Assembly: GCF_020035535.1 (NCBI RefSeq)
Contig: NZ_CP083349.1
Coordinates: forward strand, 1,054,001 to 1,118,000
Source of the DNA: Ensifer adhaerens
GTDB taxonomy: Bacteria > Pseudomonadota > Alphaproteobacteria > Rhizobiales > Rhizobiaceae
DNA length: 64,000 nt
Direction: 5' to 3'
Part shown: positions 1 through 10,515 of the stretch, in pieces
Numbering within the stretch: the first letter of the stretch is position 1
Layout: every line of letters starts with the position of its first letter
The notes under the pieces: model-generated
Told to the model about the DNA's origin: nothing
The model's input: the letters and a program-made list of their open reading frames with translations, nothing else
Databases searched by the model: none
Made by a program: the position numbers and the translations under genes

Positions 1-137
1 TCACGGGCCAGGTCTTTGCCCTGTTCATCCTGACCGTCGCGGCTGCGGAAGCGGCCATCGGACTTGCAATTCTCGTCGTCTTCTACCGCAACCGCGGCTC
101 GATCGCTGTTGAAGACGTCAACATGATGAAGGGCTGA
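1..137 (+). CDS. nuoK: NADH-quinone oxidoreductase subunit K, 3' end only
   Basis: Only the last 44 codons are inside the window, read in the frame beginning at base 3 and ending at the TGA at 135-137. The peptide runs through a hydrophobic helix containing the conserved [10 protein letters not shown] stretch of NuoK, then a short polar tail ending VNMMKG. NuoK is a small three-helix antiporter-like subunit of the membrane arm of complex I. It lies directly upstream of nuoL (7-base gap), which is the usual nuo order. The start is outside the window. Confidence 0.93.
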   Translation, partial: TGQVFALFILTVAAAEAAIGLAILVVFYRNRGSIAVEDVNMMKG

Positions 138-144
138 TTGGGCT

Positions 145-2136
145 ATGGATACCATCATCAAGGCTATCGTCTTCCTGCCTTTGATCGGCTTTCTGATCGC
201 CGGCCTCTTCGGTACTTCGATCGGCGCCAAGGCATCGGAATATGTCACCAGCGGTCTGATGATCATCGCCGCTGCGCTCTCCTGGTACGTCTTCTTCGAC
301 GTTGCCTTGGGCCACCAGGAGATGATCAAGGTTTCGGTGCTGCGCTGGATCCAGTCCGGCAGCTTCGATGTCGAATGGGCATTCCGCGTCGACACGTTGA
401 CGTCGGTCATGTTCGTCGTCGTCAACACGGTGTCGACGCTCGTGCATGTCTATTCGATCGGCTACATGCACCACGACCCGCATCGTCCGCGCTTCTTTGC
501 CTATCTGTCGCTGTTTACCTTCGCGATGCTCATGCTCATCACGTCGGACAACCTGGTGCAGATGTTCTTCGGCTGGGAAGGCGTGGGTCTGGCGTCCTAC
601 CTGCTCATCGGCTTCTGGTACAAGAAGCCGTCGGCGAACGCTGCTGCGATGAAGGCCTTCATCGTCAACCGCGTCGGCGACTTCGGTTTCTCGCTCGGCA
701 TCTTCCTGGTCTTCGTGCTGTTCGGCTCGGTCAACTTCGAGACGATCTTCGCTGCGGCCCAGACATATCTGCCGGCCGAAGGCGCTGCAGCAGGGGAGGC
801 GGTTGTCACCCTGTTCGGCATGCACCTCGACAAGGCTGACGCCATTACGGCTGCCTGCTTGCTGCTCTTTATGGGCGCGATGGGCAAGTCGGCGCAGTTC
901 CTGCTGCACACCTGGCTTCCGGACGCGATGGAAGGCCCGACCCCGGTTTCGGCCCTGATTCATGCCGCAACGATGGTCACCGCCGGCGTCTTCCTCGTCG
1001 CCCGCATGTCGCCGCTCTTTGAACTGTCGCCGGATGCGCTGACCGTTGTCACCATCATCGGTGCGATCACCGCCTTCTTCGCGGCGACCGTCGGTCTCGT
1101 TCAGAACGACATCAAGCGCGTCATCGCCTATTCGACCTGCTCGCAACTCGGTTACATGTTCGTGGCGCTCGGCGTCGGCGCCTATGGCGCGGCCATCTTC
1201 CACCTGTTCACGCACGCCTTCTTCAAGGCGCTCCTGTTCTTGGGTGCCGGTTCGGTCATCCACGCCGTCGATGGCGAACAGGACATGCGCTATATGGGCG
1301 GCCTCAAGCCGCACATCCGGGTGACCTACTGGATGATGTTCATCGGCACGATTGCACTGACTGGTGTTGGCATCCCCGGCGTTATCGGCACAGCGGGCTT
1401 CTACTCGAAGGATGCGATCATCGAGTCGACCTTCGCGTCGCATAGTGCCGTTTCTGGCTTCGCCTTCGCGCTGCTTGTCATTGCCGCTCTCTTCACCAGC
1501 TTCTACTCCTGGCGTCTGACCTTCCTGACTTTCCACGGCAAGCCGCGGGCGTCGTCGGATGTCATGCATCACGTCCACGAGTCGCCGCAAGTCATGCTGG
1601 TGCCGCTCTATATCCTTGGCGCCGGCGCGTTGCTCGCGGGTTTCCTGTTCCACGACTACTTCTTCGGCCACCATTACGTCGAGTTCTGGAAGGGCGCTCT
1701 GTTCACCTCTGCGGAGAACGAGATCCTCGAAGAGTACCACCACGTACCGCTGTGGGTGAAGTGGAGCCCGTTCTGCGCCATGGCGCTCGGCCTCTTCACT
1801 GCCTGGTACATGTATATCCGCCGGCCGGAACTGCCGAAGTATCTGGCAGACCAGCATCGTGGCCTCTACCAGTTCCTGCTCAACAAGTGGTACTTCGACG
1901 AGCTCTATGACTTCCTGTTCGTACGTTCGGCCAAGTGGCTCGGCACCTTCCTCTGGAAGGAAGGCGACGGTCGCGTGATCGATGGCTACGGCCCGAACGG
2001 CATTGCCGCACGCGTGATGAACGTCACTGACCGCGTTGTCCGCCTGCAGACTGGTTACCTTTATCACTACGCGTTCGCGATGCTGATCGGCATTGCCGCG
2101 CTCGTTACTTGGATGATGTTCAGGAGTTCCTTCTGA
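145..2136 (+). CDS. nuoL: NADH-quinone oxidoreductase subunit L
   Basis: A 663-residue, strongly hydrophobic protein of the NuoL/ND5 family, the distal proton-pumping subunit of complex I. The N-terminal Proton_antipo_N region includes SYLLIGFWY near residue 155. The central antiporter core includes [20 protein letters not shown] near residue 255, followed by the helix with [15 protein letters not shown]. The long C-terminal part, which carries the lateral helix, is present. Length is normal for the family. The ATG at 145 follows nuoK after 7 bases. The TGA overlaps the nuoM ATG (ATGA), indicating translational coupling within the nuo operon. Confidence 0.97.
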   Translation: MDTIIKAIVFLPLIGFLIAGLFGTSIGAKASEYVTSGLMIIAAALSWYVFFDVALGHQEMIKVSVLRWIQSGSFDVEWAFRVDTLTSVMFVVVNTVSTLVHVYSIGYMHHDPHRPRFFAYLSLFTFAMLMLITSDNLVQMFFGWEGVGLASYLLIGFWYKKPSANAAAMKAFIVNRVGDFGFSLGIFLVFVLFGSVNFETIFAAAQTYLPAEGAAAGEAVVTLFGMHLDKADAITAACLLLFMGAMGKSAQFLLHTWLPDAMEGPTPVSALIHAATMVTAGVFLVARMSPLFELSPDALTVVTIIGAITAFFAATVGLVQNDIKRVIAYSTCSQLGYMFVALGVGAYGAAIFHLFTHAFFKALLFLGAGSVIHAVDGEQDMRYMGGLKPHIRVTYWMMFIGTIALTGVGIPGVIGTAGFYSKDAIIESTFASHSAVSGFAFALLVIAALFTSFYSWRLTFLTFHGKPRASSDVMHHVHESPQVMLVPLYILGAGALLAGFLFHDYFFGHHYVEFWKGALFTSAENEILEEYHHVPLWVKWSPFCAMALGLFTAWYMYIRRPELPKYLADQHRGLYQFLLNKWYFDELYDFLFVRSAKWLGTFLWKEGDGRVIDGYGPNGIAARVMNVTDRVVRLQTGYLYHYAFAMLIGIAALVTWMMFRSSF

Positions 2137-3647
2137 TGACCGATTGGCCCGTACTTTCCGCGGTCACCTTCATGCCGCTCGTCGGCGTCCTGCTTCTCTT
2201 GCTCGTAAGGGAAGACAGCGCCTACGGCCGCCGGAACATCCTGAACGTTTCGCTGCTGACGACGATCTTCACCTTCGCGGTGTCGGTCTACATCTGGTAC
2301 CAGTTCGATGCCTCGAACCCCGGCTTCCAGATGATCGAAAAGCACGATTGGCTGGGCACCGGCATTTCCTACCATCTGGGTGTGGACGGCATCTCGGTGC
2401 TCTTTGTCGTGCTCTCGGCCTTCCTCATGCCGTTCTGCGTGCTCGCAAGCTGGCTGTCGATCGAGAAGCGCCTGAAGGCCTATATGATCGCGTTCCTCGT
2501 CCTGGAAACGTTCATGATCGGCGTCTTCGTGTCGCTCGATATCGTGCTCTTCTACGTGTTCTTCGAGGCCGGCCTGATCCCGATGTTCATCATCATCGGT
2601 GTCTGGGGTGGCAAGGACCGCGTCTACGCCAGCTACAAGTTCTTCCTCTATACGCTGCTCGGCTCGGTACTGATGCTGCTTGCGATCATGGCGATGTACT
2701 GGCAGGCCGGTACGACCGATATCCCGCAGCTGCTCGCCTATAGCTTCCCGCGTCAGATGCAGACGTGGCTGTGGCTTGCCTTCTTCGCTTCCTTCGCGGT
2801 GAAGATGCCGATGTGGCCGGTCCACACCTGGCTCCCGGACGCGCACGTTCAGGCGCCGACGGCGGGCTCGGTCATCCTGGCCGGCATCCTTCTCAAGCTC
2901 GGCGGATACGGCTTCCTGCGCTTCTCGCTGCCGATGTTCCCGCTCGCATCCGATTACTTCGCACCGTTCGTCTTCACGCTTTCGGTTGTTGCCATCATCT
3001 ACACCTCGCTGGTCGCGATGATGCAGACCGACATCAAGAAGCTGATCGCCTATTCGTCGGTTGCTCACATGGGCTACGTGACGATGGGTATCTTTGCCGC
3101 CAACACCCAGGGCGTGCAGGGTGCGATCTTCCAGATGCTGTCGCACGGTATCGTCTCGGGCGCGCTCTTCCTCTGCGTCGGCGTCGTCTATGACCGTCTG
3201 CACACCCGCGAGATCGCGGCCTATGGCGGTCTGGTCAACAACATGCCGAAATATGCCGTCGCCTTCATGGTCTTCACCATGGCGAACGTCGGCCTTCCAG
3301 GCACCTCCGGCTTCGTCGGCGAAGTCCTGACTCTCGTCGGTGCGTTCCGCGCCAACACCTGGGTTGCGCTCTTTGCCACCTCGGGTGTTATCCTGTCGGC
3401 AGCCTACGCGCTCTGGCTCTACCGCCGGGTGATCTTCGGTGCATTGGAGAAGGAAAGCCTGAAGGCGCTGCTCGATCTGTCGCCGCGCGAAAAGGCCGTC
3501 CTTTATCCGCTGGTGATCCTGACGATCTTCTTCGGCGTCTATCCGGCACCGATCTTCGATGCGACCGCGGCTTCCGTGGATCTGCTCGTCAACAACTACT
3601 CCGCAGCCCTGCAGGCAGCGCAAAACGTTGCGCTTTCGGTGCAATGA
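2136..3647 (+). CDS. nuoM: NADH-quinone oxidoreductase subunit M
   Basis: A 503-residue membrane subunit of complex I, NuoM/ND4 family. It carries the ND4 signature [20 protein letters not shown] and the following [16 protein letters not shown] segment. I chose the ATG at 2136 because it overlaps the nuoL stop and sits 9 bases after AGGAG at 2122-2126. A longer frame from 2109 would lie inside nuoL and adds residues not typical of the family. The protein supplies one proton channel of the membrane arm. Confidence 0.96.
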   Translation: MTDWPVLSAVTFMPLVGVLLLLLVREDSAYGRRNILNVSLLTTIFTFAVSVYIWYQFDASNPGFQMIEKHDWLGTGISYHLGVDGISVLFVVLSAFLMPFCVLASWLSIEKRLKAYMIAFLVLETFMIGVFVSLDIVLFYVFFEAGLIPMFIIIGVWGGKDRVYASYKFFLYTLLGSVLMLLAIMAMYWQAGTTDIPQLLAYSFPRQMQTWLWLAFFASFAVKMPMWPVHTWLPDAHVQAPTAGSVILAGILLKLGGYGFLRFSLPMFPLASDYFAPFVFTLSVVAIIYTSLVAMMQTDIKKLIAYSSVAHMGYVTMGIFAANTQGVQGAIFQMLSHGIVSGALFLCVGVVYDRLHTREIAAYGGLVNNMPKYAVAFMVFTMANVGLPGTSGFVGEVLTLVGAFRANTWVALFATSGVILSAAYALWLYRRVIFGALEKESLKALLDLSPREKAVLYPLVILTIFFGVYPAPIFDATAASVDLLVNNYSAALQAAQNVALSVQ

Positions 3648-3666
3648 CCACAGGACGTGATTGGAC

Positions 3667-5109
3667 ATGACTGCTGAAACCCTCCTTGCAAGCCTGCAAC
3701 TCTCGATCCCCGAGTTGATCCTCGCGGTCGGCGCAATGGCATTGCTGATGATCGGCGTGTTCGCCGGCGAAAAGTCGGCTTCGACCGTCACCGGCCTTGC
3801 GGTTGCGCTTCTGATCATCGCAGGCCTCTGGCTCGTGCTTAAGACCGGTGAAGGCTCGGCCTATGGCGGCGCCTTCCTCTCCGACCCCTTCGCCAAGTTC
3901 ATGAAGGTGTTGGCATTGATCGGCTCGATCACCGCCCTGGTGATGACGGTCGGCCACGCGCGATCCGCCCAGATCGACCGTTTCGAGTTCCCGGTGCTTC
4001 TGGTGCTGGCAACGCTCGGCATGCTGCTGATGATCTCGGCCAACGACCTGATCTCGCTCTACCTGTCGCTGGAATTGCAGTCGCTGGCGCTTTATGTCGT
4101 CGCCGCCATCAACCGCGACAGCGTGCGTTCGACCGAAGCCGGCCTCAAGTACTTCGTGCTCGGTGCGCTTTCCTCAGGCATGCTGCTCTATGGCATGTCG
4201 CTGATCTACGGTTTCACGGGCCACACCGGCTTTACCCAGATCGCGGCTGCGCTGACGGCGGAAGGCCGTTCGCTCGGCCTGATCTTCGGTCTCGTCTTCG
4301 TGCTCGCCGGTCTCGCGTTCAAGATTTCGGCCGTGCCGTTCCACATGTGGACGCCTGACGTTTACGAAGGTGCGCCGACGCCGGTCACCGCCTTCTTCGC
4401 GGCAGCACCGAAGGTCGCGGCCATGGCGATCCTGGTGCGTATCGTCATCAATGCGTTCGAGCCCGTCGTTGCCGATTGGCAGCAGATCATCGTCTTCATC
4501 TCGATTGCTTCGATGCTGCTCGGTTCCTTCGCGGCGATCGGTCAGCGCAACATCAAGCGCCTGATGGCCTATTCCTCGATCGGTCACATGGGTTACGCGC
4601 TGGTCGGCCTTGCTGCCGGCTCGATGGCAGGCGTTCGCGGCGTGCTGCTCTACATGCTCATCTATATGGTCATGACGCTCGGCACCTTTGCCTGCATCCT
4701 CGCGATGCGGCGCAAGGAAGGCGAGAACGTCGAGAACGTTGACGATCTCGCTGGCCTGTCGCAGACGAACCCCTTCATGGCGTGCGTGCTGACCGTCCTT
4801 ATGTTCTCGCTCGCCGGCATCCCGCCGATGGCAGGTTTCTTCGGGAAGTACTTCGTCTTCATGGCGGCGATCGAAGCCCAGCTCTATGCCCTCGCCATCA
4901 TCGGTGTTCTCGCATCCGTCGTTGGCGCCTACTACTATCTGCGCGTCATCAAGGTGATGTGGTTCGATGAAGCCAAGGGCGAGTTTGCCCGTACGGCCGG
5001 TGAACTGAAGCTGGTCTTCGGTCTCTCGGGCCTGTTCGTCCTCGGATACGTCCTGATCGGCGGCCCGCTTGGAAGCGCTGCCGAGGTTGCGGCGCGGACA
5101 TTCTTTTGA
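3667..5109 (+). CDS. nuoN: NADH-quinone oxidoreductase subunit N
   Basis: A 480-residue antiporter-like subunit of complex I (NuoN/ND2). The core motif [20 protein letters not shown] and the [16 protein letters not shown] helix are present. An in-frame TTG at 3661 would add two residues. The ATG at 3667 has better spacing (11 bases) from AGGA at 3652-3655, so it is preferred. It is the last nuo gene of the operon here. Its TGA overlaps the TTG start of birA, so birA is probably co-transcribed. Confidence 0.96.
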   Translation: MTAETLLASLQLSIPELILAVGAMALLMIGVFAGEKSASTVTGLAVALLIIAGLWLVLKTGEGSAYGGAFLSDPFAKFMKVLALIGSITALVMTVGHARSAQIDRFEFPVLLVLATLGMLLMISANDLISLYLSLELQSLALYVVAAINRDSVRSTEAGLKYFVLGALSSGMLLYGMSLIYGFTGHTGFTQIAAALTAEGRSLGLIFGLVFVLAGLAFKISAVPFHMWTPDVYEGAPTPVTAFFAAAPKVAAMAILVRIVINAFEPVVADWQQIIVFISIASMLLGSFAAIGQRNIKRLMAYSSIGHMGYALVGLAAGSMAGVRGVLLYMLIYMVMTLGTFACILAMRRKEGENVENVDDLAGLSQTNPFMACVLTVLMFSLAGIPPMAGFFGKYFVFMAAIEAQLYALAIIGVLASVVGAYYYLRVIKVMWFDEAKGEFARTAGELKLVFGLSGLFVLGYVLIGGPLGSAAEVAARTFF

Positions 5110-5873
5110 TCGGCCTTGAAAGCGGCGGCCGGATATCGCCAGACGATTTCCGGCACGTCGCTCTCGATACGGTCGGCTCGACAAACAGCGAATGCCTGGC
5201 GCGTGCGCGCCAGGGTGACCCGGGCAATCTCTGGGTCACGGCCGCCACGCAGACAGGCGGTCGCGGCCGTCGGGGCCGCGCCTGGGTCTCGGAACCCGGC
5301 AATCTCTATGCTTCGCTTCTCCTGATCGATCCGGCGCCGATCGAGCATCTGCATTCCTTGCCGCTTGCGGTTGCCGTCGCCGTGCACCGGGCAATCCGCC
5401 AGGTGATGCCGCCGGGTGCAGCCCCTGTCGAGATCAAGTGGCCAAACGACATCCTCATCGATGGCAAGAAGACCTGCGGCATTCTGCTCGAAGGTGAGGC
5501 GCTGACCGATGGGCGCCAGGCTTTGGTCATTGGCTGTGGCATCAACATTGCCGTCCAGCCGCACGAGGCCCTCTATCCCGTCACCTCGTTGAGGAGGGAG
5601 GGCGCCTCGGTTTCGCCGGACGAACTTTTCGCGCGGCTGTTCGTGACGATGGCGGAGACGTTGTCGTTGTGGGAGCGCGGCGCAGGCATTGCAACGACAA
5701 TCGAGCAATGGCGGGCGGCCGCCCGCGGCATCGGTGAAACGATTACAGTGAACCTGCCGGACCGGTCGCTTTCGGGCCGCTTTGCCGGTATTGATGAGAC
5801 CGGACGGTTGATGCTCGATACCGGGTCAGGCACGATGCAGGCGATTGCCGCCGGCGACGTATTTTTCGGATAA
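5106..5873 (+). CDS. birA: Biotin--[acetyl-CoA-carboxylase] ligase
   Basis: A 255-residue biotin protein ligase. It attaches biotin through biotinyl-AMP to the acceptor lysine of the biotin carboxyl carrier protein; an AccB is encoded at 53980-54459. Visible motifs are DTVGSTNSE near the N-terminus, the biotin/ATP-binding [13 protein letters not shown] loop, and [20 protein letters not shown]. There is no N-terminal helix-turn-helix, so it is the monofunctional form without the E. coli repressor domain. The TTG start overlaps the nuoN stop (TTGA). The nuo-birA-rnj linkage is typical of rhizobia. Confidence 0.95.
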   Translation: MIGLESGGRISPDDFRHVALDTVGSTNSECLARARQGDPGNLWVTAATQTGGRGRRGRAWVSEPGNLYASLLLIDPAPIEHLHSLPLAVAVAVHRAIRQVMPPGAAPVEIKWPNDILIDGKKTCGILLEGEALTDGRQALVIGCGINIAVQPHEALYPVTSLRREGASVSPDELFARLFVTMAETLSLWERGAGIATTIEQWRAAARGIGETITVNLPDRSLSGRFAGIDETGRLMLDTGSGTMQAIAAGDVFFG

Positions 5874-5899
5874 TTCCTAGTATAAGGGCGCATTACAAT

Positions 5900-7567
5900 A
5901 TGGCGCAGGACGAAGAACTGGTGTTCTTGCCGCTTGGCGGCGTCGGTGAAATTGGCATGAACCTCGGCCTTTACGGCTACGGAAAGCCCGGTAACCGCCA
6001 GTGGATTATGGTCGATTGCGGCGTGACGTTTCCGGGACCGGAACTTCCGGGGGTGGATCTGGTGCTGGCCGATATCAGCTTCCTGGCGGAAGAGCGGCGC
6101 AATCTGAAGGGCATCATCATCACCCATGCCCATGAGGATCACTATGGCGGCCTGAACGATCTCTGGCCGGGTCTCAACGTTCCGGTCTATGCCTCGCCGT
6201 TCACGGCGGGCATGCTGGAGGCCAAGCGCGATTTCGAAAAGAGTCGCGGCGAGATCCCGGTGACGATCTTCAAGCAGGGCGACCGCATCAATGTCGGCCC
6301 GTTCGAGATCGAGGCCGTCGGCGTCAACCATTCGATCCCCGAGCCGATGTCGCTGATCATCCGCACGCCGGCCGGCACCGTCGTCCACACCGGCGACTGG
6401 AAGATCGACCTTCATCCGTCGCTCGGTCCGTTGACGGACGAGACGCGCTTCCGTCAGATCGGTGACGAAGGCGTGCTGGCGCTTGTTTGCGATTCCACAA
6501 ATGCGATGCGCGACGGCGTTTCACCGTCGGAGCAGGAAGTGTCGGAAAGCCTGGCGAAAATCATCACCAATGCGGAAGGCCGGGTTGCGATCACGACCTT
6601 CTCATCAAATGTCGGGCGCATCCGCTCGATCGCCGAGGCTGCTGAGGAGGCGGGGCGTGACGTCCTGTTGCTCGGCAGTTCGATGCGACGCGTCGTCGCC
6701 GTCGCTCGGGACCTCGGGCTGATGGAAGGCATCAAGCCGTTTCTGGCTGAAGACGAGTTCGGCTACGTGCCGCGCGACAAGGTCGTCGTCATCCTGACCG
6801 GCAGTCAGGGCGAGCCGCGGGCCGCCCTTGCCAAGATCGCACGCGACGAGATGCGCAACGTCGCATTCTCCGCCGGCGATACGGTCGTTTTCTCCTCACG
6901 CACGATCCCGGGCAACGAGAAGGCGATCAACGACATCAAGAATGGCCTGGTTGAGCAGGGCATCCACATCATCACCGACAGTGAAGCACTGGTCCATGTG
7001 TCCGGTCACCCCCGCCGCACCGAACTGCAGCAGATGTACCAGTGGCTGCGCCCGCAGATCCTCGTTCCGGTTCATGGCGAAGCCGCCCATCTGACGGCCC
7101 ATGCCGAGCTTGGCCAGCAATCGGGCATCGCCAGCGTCCCGCGCCTCCGCAACGGTGAAATGCTGCGCCTCGCACCGGGCCCGGCCGAGGTCATTGACGA
7201 AGCGCCGCACGGCCGCATCTACAAGGACGGCAACCTCATCGGCGATTTCGAGGAGATGGGCATCGGCGAGCGCCGCAAGCTCTCTTTCGCAGGGCACGTC
7301 GCCGTCAACGTCGTTCTCGACAGCCGTTACGATTTCCTCGGCGACCCGGATATCGTGGCGATCGGTCTGCCGGAGTTCGACGACGAGGGCGAGGATATGG
7401 AGGATACGCTCTATGACGCGATCCTCGGTGCGGTGGAAAGCATTCCGCGGGCAAAGCGCAAGGATCTCGCCATGCTGCAGGAAGCGGTCCGCCGTGCTGT
7501 TCGCAGCACAGCCAACCAGACCTGGGGCAAGAAGCCGATTGTAACGGTTTTTGTCACCAAGGTCTGA
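5900..7567 (+). CDS. rnj: Ribonuclease J
   Basis: A 555-residue metallo-beta-lactamase/beta-CASP ribonuclease of the RNase J group, with 5'-3' exonuclease and endonuclease activity in RNA decay and rRNA maturation. The zinc-binding THAHEDHYGG motif lies near residue 74, followed by HTGDWKID. The beta-CASP motifs include VCDSTNAM, FSSNVGRIRS, VILTGSQGEPRAAL and HVSGHPRRTEL, and VPVHGEAAHL follows. The C-terminal domain is present. It lies 26 bases downstream of birA. RNase J coexists here with RNase E (57345-60146), a combination known in alphaproteobacteria. Confidence 0.95.
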   Translation: MAQDEELVFLPLGGVGEIGMNLGLYGYGKPGNRQWIMVDCGVTFPGPELPGVDLVLADISFLAEERRNLKGIIITHAHEDHYGGLNDLWPGLNVPVYASPFTAGMLEAKRDFEKSRGEIPVTIFKQGDRINVGPFEIEAVGVNHSIPEPMSLIIRTPAGTVVHTGDWKIDLHPSLGPLTDETRFRQIGDEGVLALVCDSTNAMRDGVSPSEQEVSESLAKIITNAEGRVAITTFSSNVGRIRSIAEAAEEAGRDVLLLGSSMRRVVAVARDLGLMEGIKPFLAEDEFGYVPRDKVVVILTGSQGEPRAALAKIARDEMRNVAFSAGDTVVFSSRTIPGNEKAINDIKNGLVEQGIHIITDSEALVHVSGHPRRTELQQMYQWLRPQILVPVHGEAAHLTAHAELGQQSGIASVPRLRNGEMLRLAPGPAEVIDEAPHGRIYKDGNLIGDFEEMGIGERRKLSFAGHVAVNVVLDSRYDFLGDPDIVAIGLPEFDDEGEDMEDTLYDAILGAVESIPRAKRKDLAMLQEAVRRAVRSTANQTWGKKPIVTVFVTKV

Positions 7568-7632
7568 TTGCCGGTCGTTTCGTGGCAATGTAAGCGGGAC
7601 CGGTTGAGGTACGTCATAGCGGGAGGAACGCA

Positions 7633-8037
7633 ATGCTCGGAAGAGTGAACCATATCGCCATCGCCGTGCCGGATCTTGGTTCTGCCACCGAAAGCTATCG
7701 CTCGACGCTGGGGGCGTCCGTGACCGAGCCGCAAGCGTTGCCGGAACACGGCGTAACAGTCGTGTTCGTCACGCTGGCCAACACCAAGGTTGAGCTATTG
7801 GAGCCGCTCGGCGAGAACTCGCCGATCGCCGCCTTCATGGCGAAGAACCCTTCGGGCGGCATGCACCACATCTGCTACGAAGTGGAAAACATCCTCGTCG
7901 CCCGCGACGCGCTGCGGGCGGCCGGAGCTCGCGTTCTTGGAGATGGCGAGCCGAAGATCGGTGCGCATGGCAAGCCGGTGCTTTTCCTGCACCCCAAGGA
8001 TTTCCAGGGTACGCTGATCGAACTCGAAGAGGTGTGA
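7633..8037 (+). CDS. mce: Methylmalonyl-CoA epimerase
   Basis: A 134-residue vicinal-oxygen-chelate (glyoxalase-fold) protein matching methylmalonyl-CoA epimerase. This enzyme interconverts (S)- and (R)-methylmalonyl-CoA in propionyl-CoA catabolism. The N-terminal LGRVNHIAIAVPDL carries the first metal-ligand histidine, SGGMHHICYEVEN carries another, and FLHPKDFQGTLIELEEV ends with the ligand glutamate. Length matches the family. AGGA at 7623-7626 precedes the ATG. The gene is followed by a DUF1467 gene, an order common in rhizobia. Confidence 0.93.
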   Translation: MLGRVNHIAIAVPDLGSATESYRSTLGASVTEPQALPEHGVTVVFVTLANTKVELLEPLGENSPIAAFMAKNPSGGMHHICYEVENILVARDALRAAGARVLGDGEPKIGAHGKPVLFLHPKDFQGTLIELEEV

Positions 8038-8164
8038 CAGTTGACCGCGCGATGGCTGTTTGTCTGATCGGGCAGGCGGCGTTATAAGGCGGACAGAATG
8101 TCGCGGAAGTCGCAACGAAATGGCCTTCGGTCGTTGCGTCGATTGCCTTCACCGGGAGCCGGAT

Positions 8165-8434
8165 ATGCCACTGTTTTCAACTTTTGCCATTTACTTCATC
8201 ATCTGGTGGATCACGCTGTTTGCCGTCCTTCCGCTGGGAGTACGCACGCAGGCTGAGGAGAACAGCGTCGTCCCGGGAAGCGTCGAAAGCGCGCCGGCCA
8301 AGTTCAATGCGAAACGGGTCGTACTTTTGACCACGGCCATTGCGGCTGTCATTCAGCTCGCCTGGTACATCGTCTCCGTCAAGCTGGGCTACGGCATCGA
8401 CTCCATCCCGCGGTTTTACCCGAAGTTTTATTGA
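8165..8434 (+). CDS. DUF1467 family membrane protein
   Basis: An 89-residue protein with two predicted membrane helices (about residues 5-25 and 50-72). A conserved PLGVRTQAEE segment, typical of the DUF1467 family, lies between them. I chose the ATG at 8165, giving MPLFSTFAIYFIIWW; a longer frame from 8060 adds a region that does not resemble the family. The function is unknown. It lies between mce and the small-RNA region upstream of proS. Confidence 0.88.
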   Translation: MPLFSTFAIYFIIWWITLFAVLPLGVRTQAEENSVVPGSVESAPAKFNAKRVVLLTTAIAAVIQLAWYIVSVKLGYGIDSIPRFYPKFY

Positions 8435-8637
8435 GAATATCGCCCGAGCGGACGGACTGACCGGGCCGCAAAGCGGGTTGCAGAAATCTGAGGATCTCGA
8501 GGCGGATTTTCGGTGTCGCGATGATCGCCGGGGCTATGTTGCGGGAGGAACCAGGGCAATGGCAGGGTTGACCGCCGCCAAATTGACATAGTTCAATTTT
8601 TTGTACTGCTTCGTGCTTGAGAGGGTGTGGGAAAAGC

Positions 8638-8668
8638 AAAAAAAAACAAGGCTAAAAGCCTTGTTTTT
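8638..8668 (-). terminator. Rho-independent terminator of the small RNA
   Basis: Stem bases 8642-8653 pair with 8657-8668 around an AAA loop. The A-run at 8638-8646 becomes nine U on the minus strand. The five T at 8664-8668 also make it usable, more weakly, on the plus strand after the DUF1467 gene. Confidence 0.85.
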
Positions 8669-8788
8669 CAAGTTTCGCGTGATCTTTCATCCGTTGCCGG
8701 CGGCAGCGACTAAGCGCGCCTAAGATCTTATCCTCCCAAGACTTGACCGCGAAAGTCGGCAAGAATTTAGTCTTCATGCCTGTTTTGT
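8638..8788 (-). ncRNA. Probable alpha-r9 family trans-acting small RNA (Smr9C-like)
   Basis: Seen in the sequence, on the minus strand: a sigma70-type promoter (-35 ATGACA at 8823-8818, 17-base spacer, -10 TAATTT at 8800-8795), then about 150 bases, then a clean intrinsic terminator. The terminator is an AACAAGGCT/AGCCTTGTT hairpin followed by nine U. From established knowledge, the S. meliloti alpha-r9 founder Smr9C is about 150 nt long and, as I recall, lies between a conserved hypothetical gene and proS. That is the same position as here. Length, position and promoter/terminator architecture agree. I could not align the sequences, so the family name is inferred. Confidence 0.68.
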
Positions 8789-9186
8789 GAGCCGAAATTA
8801 GCCCAAACATTAAGCGCTGTCATCCTGTTTTTTTGCATTTTTGCTACACTCGGGTAAAATATTCCCGTTGACAATACCTGTCGTAATATTGTTACTAGCG
8901 TGCTCTTTTGACGCAGACTTTGCTCGTCTTATCCCCTCAAAATCAGTGGTTCCGATCTTTCCGGCATTGGCCTGAGAGTAGGGTTTTCTTCCGCCTGCGA
9001 AGCAGCTATGAACGCAAGGCTCATAAAGGTTCACGCTGGCAATGTCGGCGATGGATAATGGAGAGCTCGACCCCGCGAAGCAACGGTCGCCCTTGCCAGC
9101 CTACCGGCGAAGAAGGCACCTGAGCTCAACGTCATTTCGCCCGAATCCGCCGATAGTGCGACGTTCATCAAGTTCTGGAACCCGTC
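8789..9186. other. Intergenic leader upstream of proS
   Basis: Roughly 400 bases without a convincing gene. The minus-strand small-RNA promoter occupies 8795-8823. A CTTGAC hexamer at 8742-8747, just outside this stretch, could act as a plus-strand -35 element, but its -10 partner (ATTTAG) is weak. I see no T-box specifier structure, tRNA or attenuator hairpin before proS. Short ORFs here have no supporting ribosome binding site. Confidence 0.5.
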
Positions 9187-10515
9187 ATGCGCCTGTCCCG
9201 CTTTTTCATGCCCATCCTGAAGGAAAATCCGAAGGAAGCGGAAATCGTTTCCCACCGCCTCATGCTCCGCACGGGCATGATCCGGCAGCAGTCCTCGGGC
9301 ATCTATACCTGGCTGCCACTGGGCAAGCGGGTTCTCGACAAGGTCAATGCGATCATCCGCGAGGAACAGAACCGCTCGGGCGCAGTCGAACTGTTGATGC
9401 CGACGCTGCAGTCCGCCGAGCTCTGGCAGGAAAGCGGTCGCTACGACGCCTATGGCAAGGAAATGCTGCGCATCAAGGATCGTCAGGACCGGCCGATGCT
9501 TTACGGCCCGACCAATGAGGAAATGATCACGGACGTCTTCCGGTCCTACGTGAAGTCCTACCGTGACCTGCCGCTCAACCTGTACCACATCCAGCTGAAG
9601 TTCCGCGACGAGATCCGTCCGCGCTTCGGCACCATGCGTTCGCGCGAATTCCTGATGAAGGACGCCTATTCCTTCGACCTTGACCGGGAAGGGGCTGAAC
9701 ACGCTTACAACCGCATGTTCGCAGCCTATCTGCGTACCTTCGCGCGCATGGGCCTTCGCGCTATTCCGATGCGCGCCGACACGGGCCCGATCGGCGGCAA
9801 CCTGAGCCACGAATTCATCATCCTCGCCGACACCGGCGAATCCGAAGTGTTCTGCCACAAGGACTTCCTCGGCTTCGACATTCCCGGCGAAGAAACCAAT
9901 TTTGATGACGTCGCCGGTCTCAAGGCGATCTTCGACAAGTGGACCTCGCGTTACGCTGCGACATCGGAAATGCACGACGAGGCAGCCTTCAATGCTGTTG
10001 CCGAGGGCGACCGTCTGTCAGCGCGCGGGATCGAGGTCGGCCACATCTTCTACTTCGGCACCAAGTATTCCGAAGCCATGGGTGCCAAGGTGCTCGGCCC
10101 CGACGGCAAGGAGCATGCCGTGCACATGGGTTCCTACGGCATCGGCCCGACCCGCCTTGTGCCGGCGATCATCGAAGCCTCGCATGACGACAACGGCATC
10201 ATCTGGCCGAAGTCGATCTCGCCGTTCGATGGCGTCATCATCAACATGAAGGCCGGCGATGCCGCTTGCGACAGCGCCTGCGAGACGCTCTACTCCGAAC
10301 TCGGCAAGGCTGGATTCGATGCGTTGCTCGACGACACGGACGACCGCGCCGGTGCGAAATTCGCGACGGCGGACCTGATCGGAGTTCCGGTTCAGATTAT
10401 CGTCGGTCCGCGTTCGATCGCCAACGGCGAGGTCGAGGTCAAGGATCGCAAGACCGGCGAGCGGGAAACGATGACCGTCGAAGCTGCGATCAACAAGCTG
10501 ACCGCAAAGAAGTGA
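9187..10515 (+). CDS. proS: Prolyl-tRNA synthetase (short, editing-less type)
   Basis: A 442-residue class II aminoacyl-tRNA synthetase charging tRNA-Pro. Motif 2 is seen around [20 protein letters not shown], motif 3 in [13 protein letters not shown], and the TNEE active-site segment in [12 protein letters not shown]. The C-terminal anticodon-binding domain follows. The length is that of alphaproteobacterial ProS, which lacks the inserted editing domain of the 570-residue E. coli form. The last 14 codons recur at 12633-12677 as part of the lolC duplication. lolC starts 19 bases downstream, suggesting co-transcription. Confidence 0.95.
   Translation: MRLSRFFMPILKENPKEAEIVSHRLMLRTGMIRQQSSGIYTWLPLGKRVLDKVNAIIREEQNRSGAVELLMPTLQSAELWQESGRYDAYGKEMLRIKDRQDRPMLYGPTNEEMITDVFRSYVKSYRDLPLNLYHIQLKFRDEIRPRFGTMRSREFLMKDAYSFDLDREGAEHAYNRMFAAYLRTFARMGLRAIPMRADTGPIGGNLSHEFIILADTGESEVFCHKDFLGFDIPGEETNFDDVAGLKAIFDKWTSRYAATSEMHDEAAFNAVAEGDRLSARGIEVGHIFYFGTKYSEAMGAKVLGPDGKEHAVHMGSYGIGPTRLVPAIIEASHDDNGIIWPKSISPFDGVIINMKAGDAACDSACETLYSELGKAGFDALLDDTDDRAGAKFATADLIGVPVQIIVGPRSIANGEVEVKDRKTGERETMTVEAAINKLTAKK

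Noticed and set aside
118..2067. Long open frame antisense to nuoL
   Set aside because: It follows the codon structure of nuoL on the other strand; the composition (Arg/Glu/Asp/His-rich) is typical of antisense frames in high-GC DNA.
8060..8164. N-terminal extension of the DUF1467 gene
   Set aside because: The family starts with a membrane helix right after the ATG at 8165; the extension is not hydrophobic and lacks a ribosome binding site.
8824..9186. T-box or other aminoacyl-tRNA-sensing leader before proS
   Set aside because: No T-box sequence or specifier structure is visible, and T-boxes are very rare in proteobacteria.
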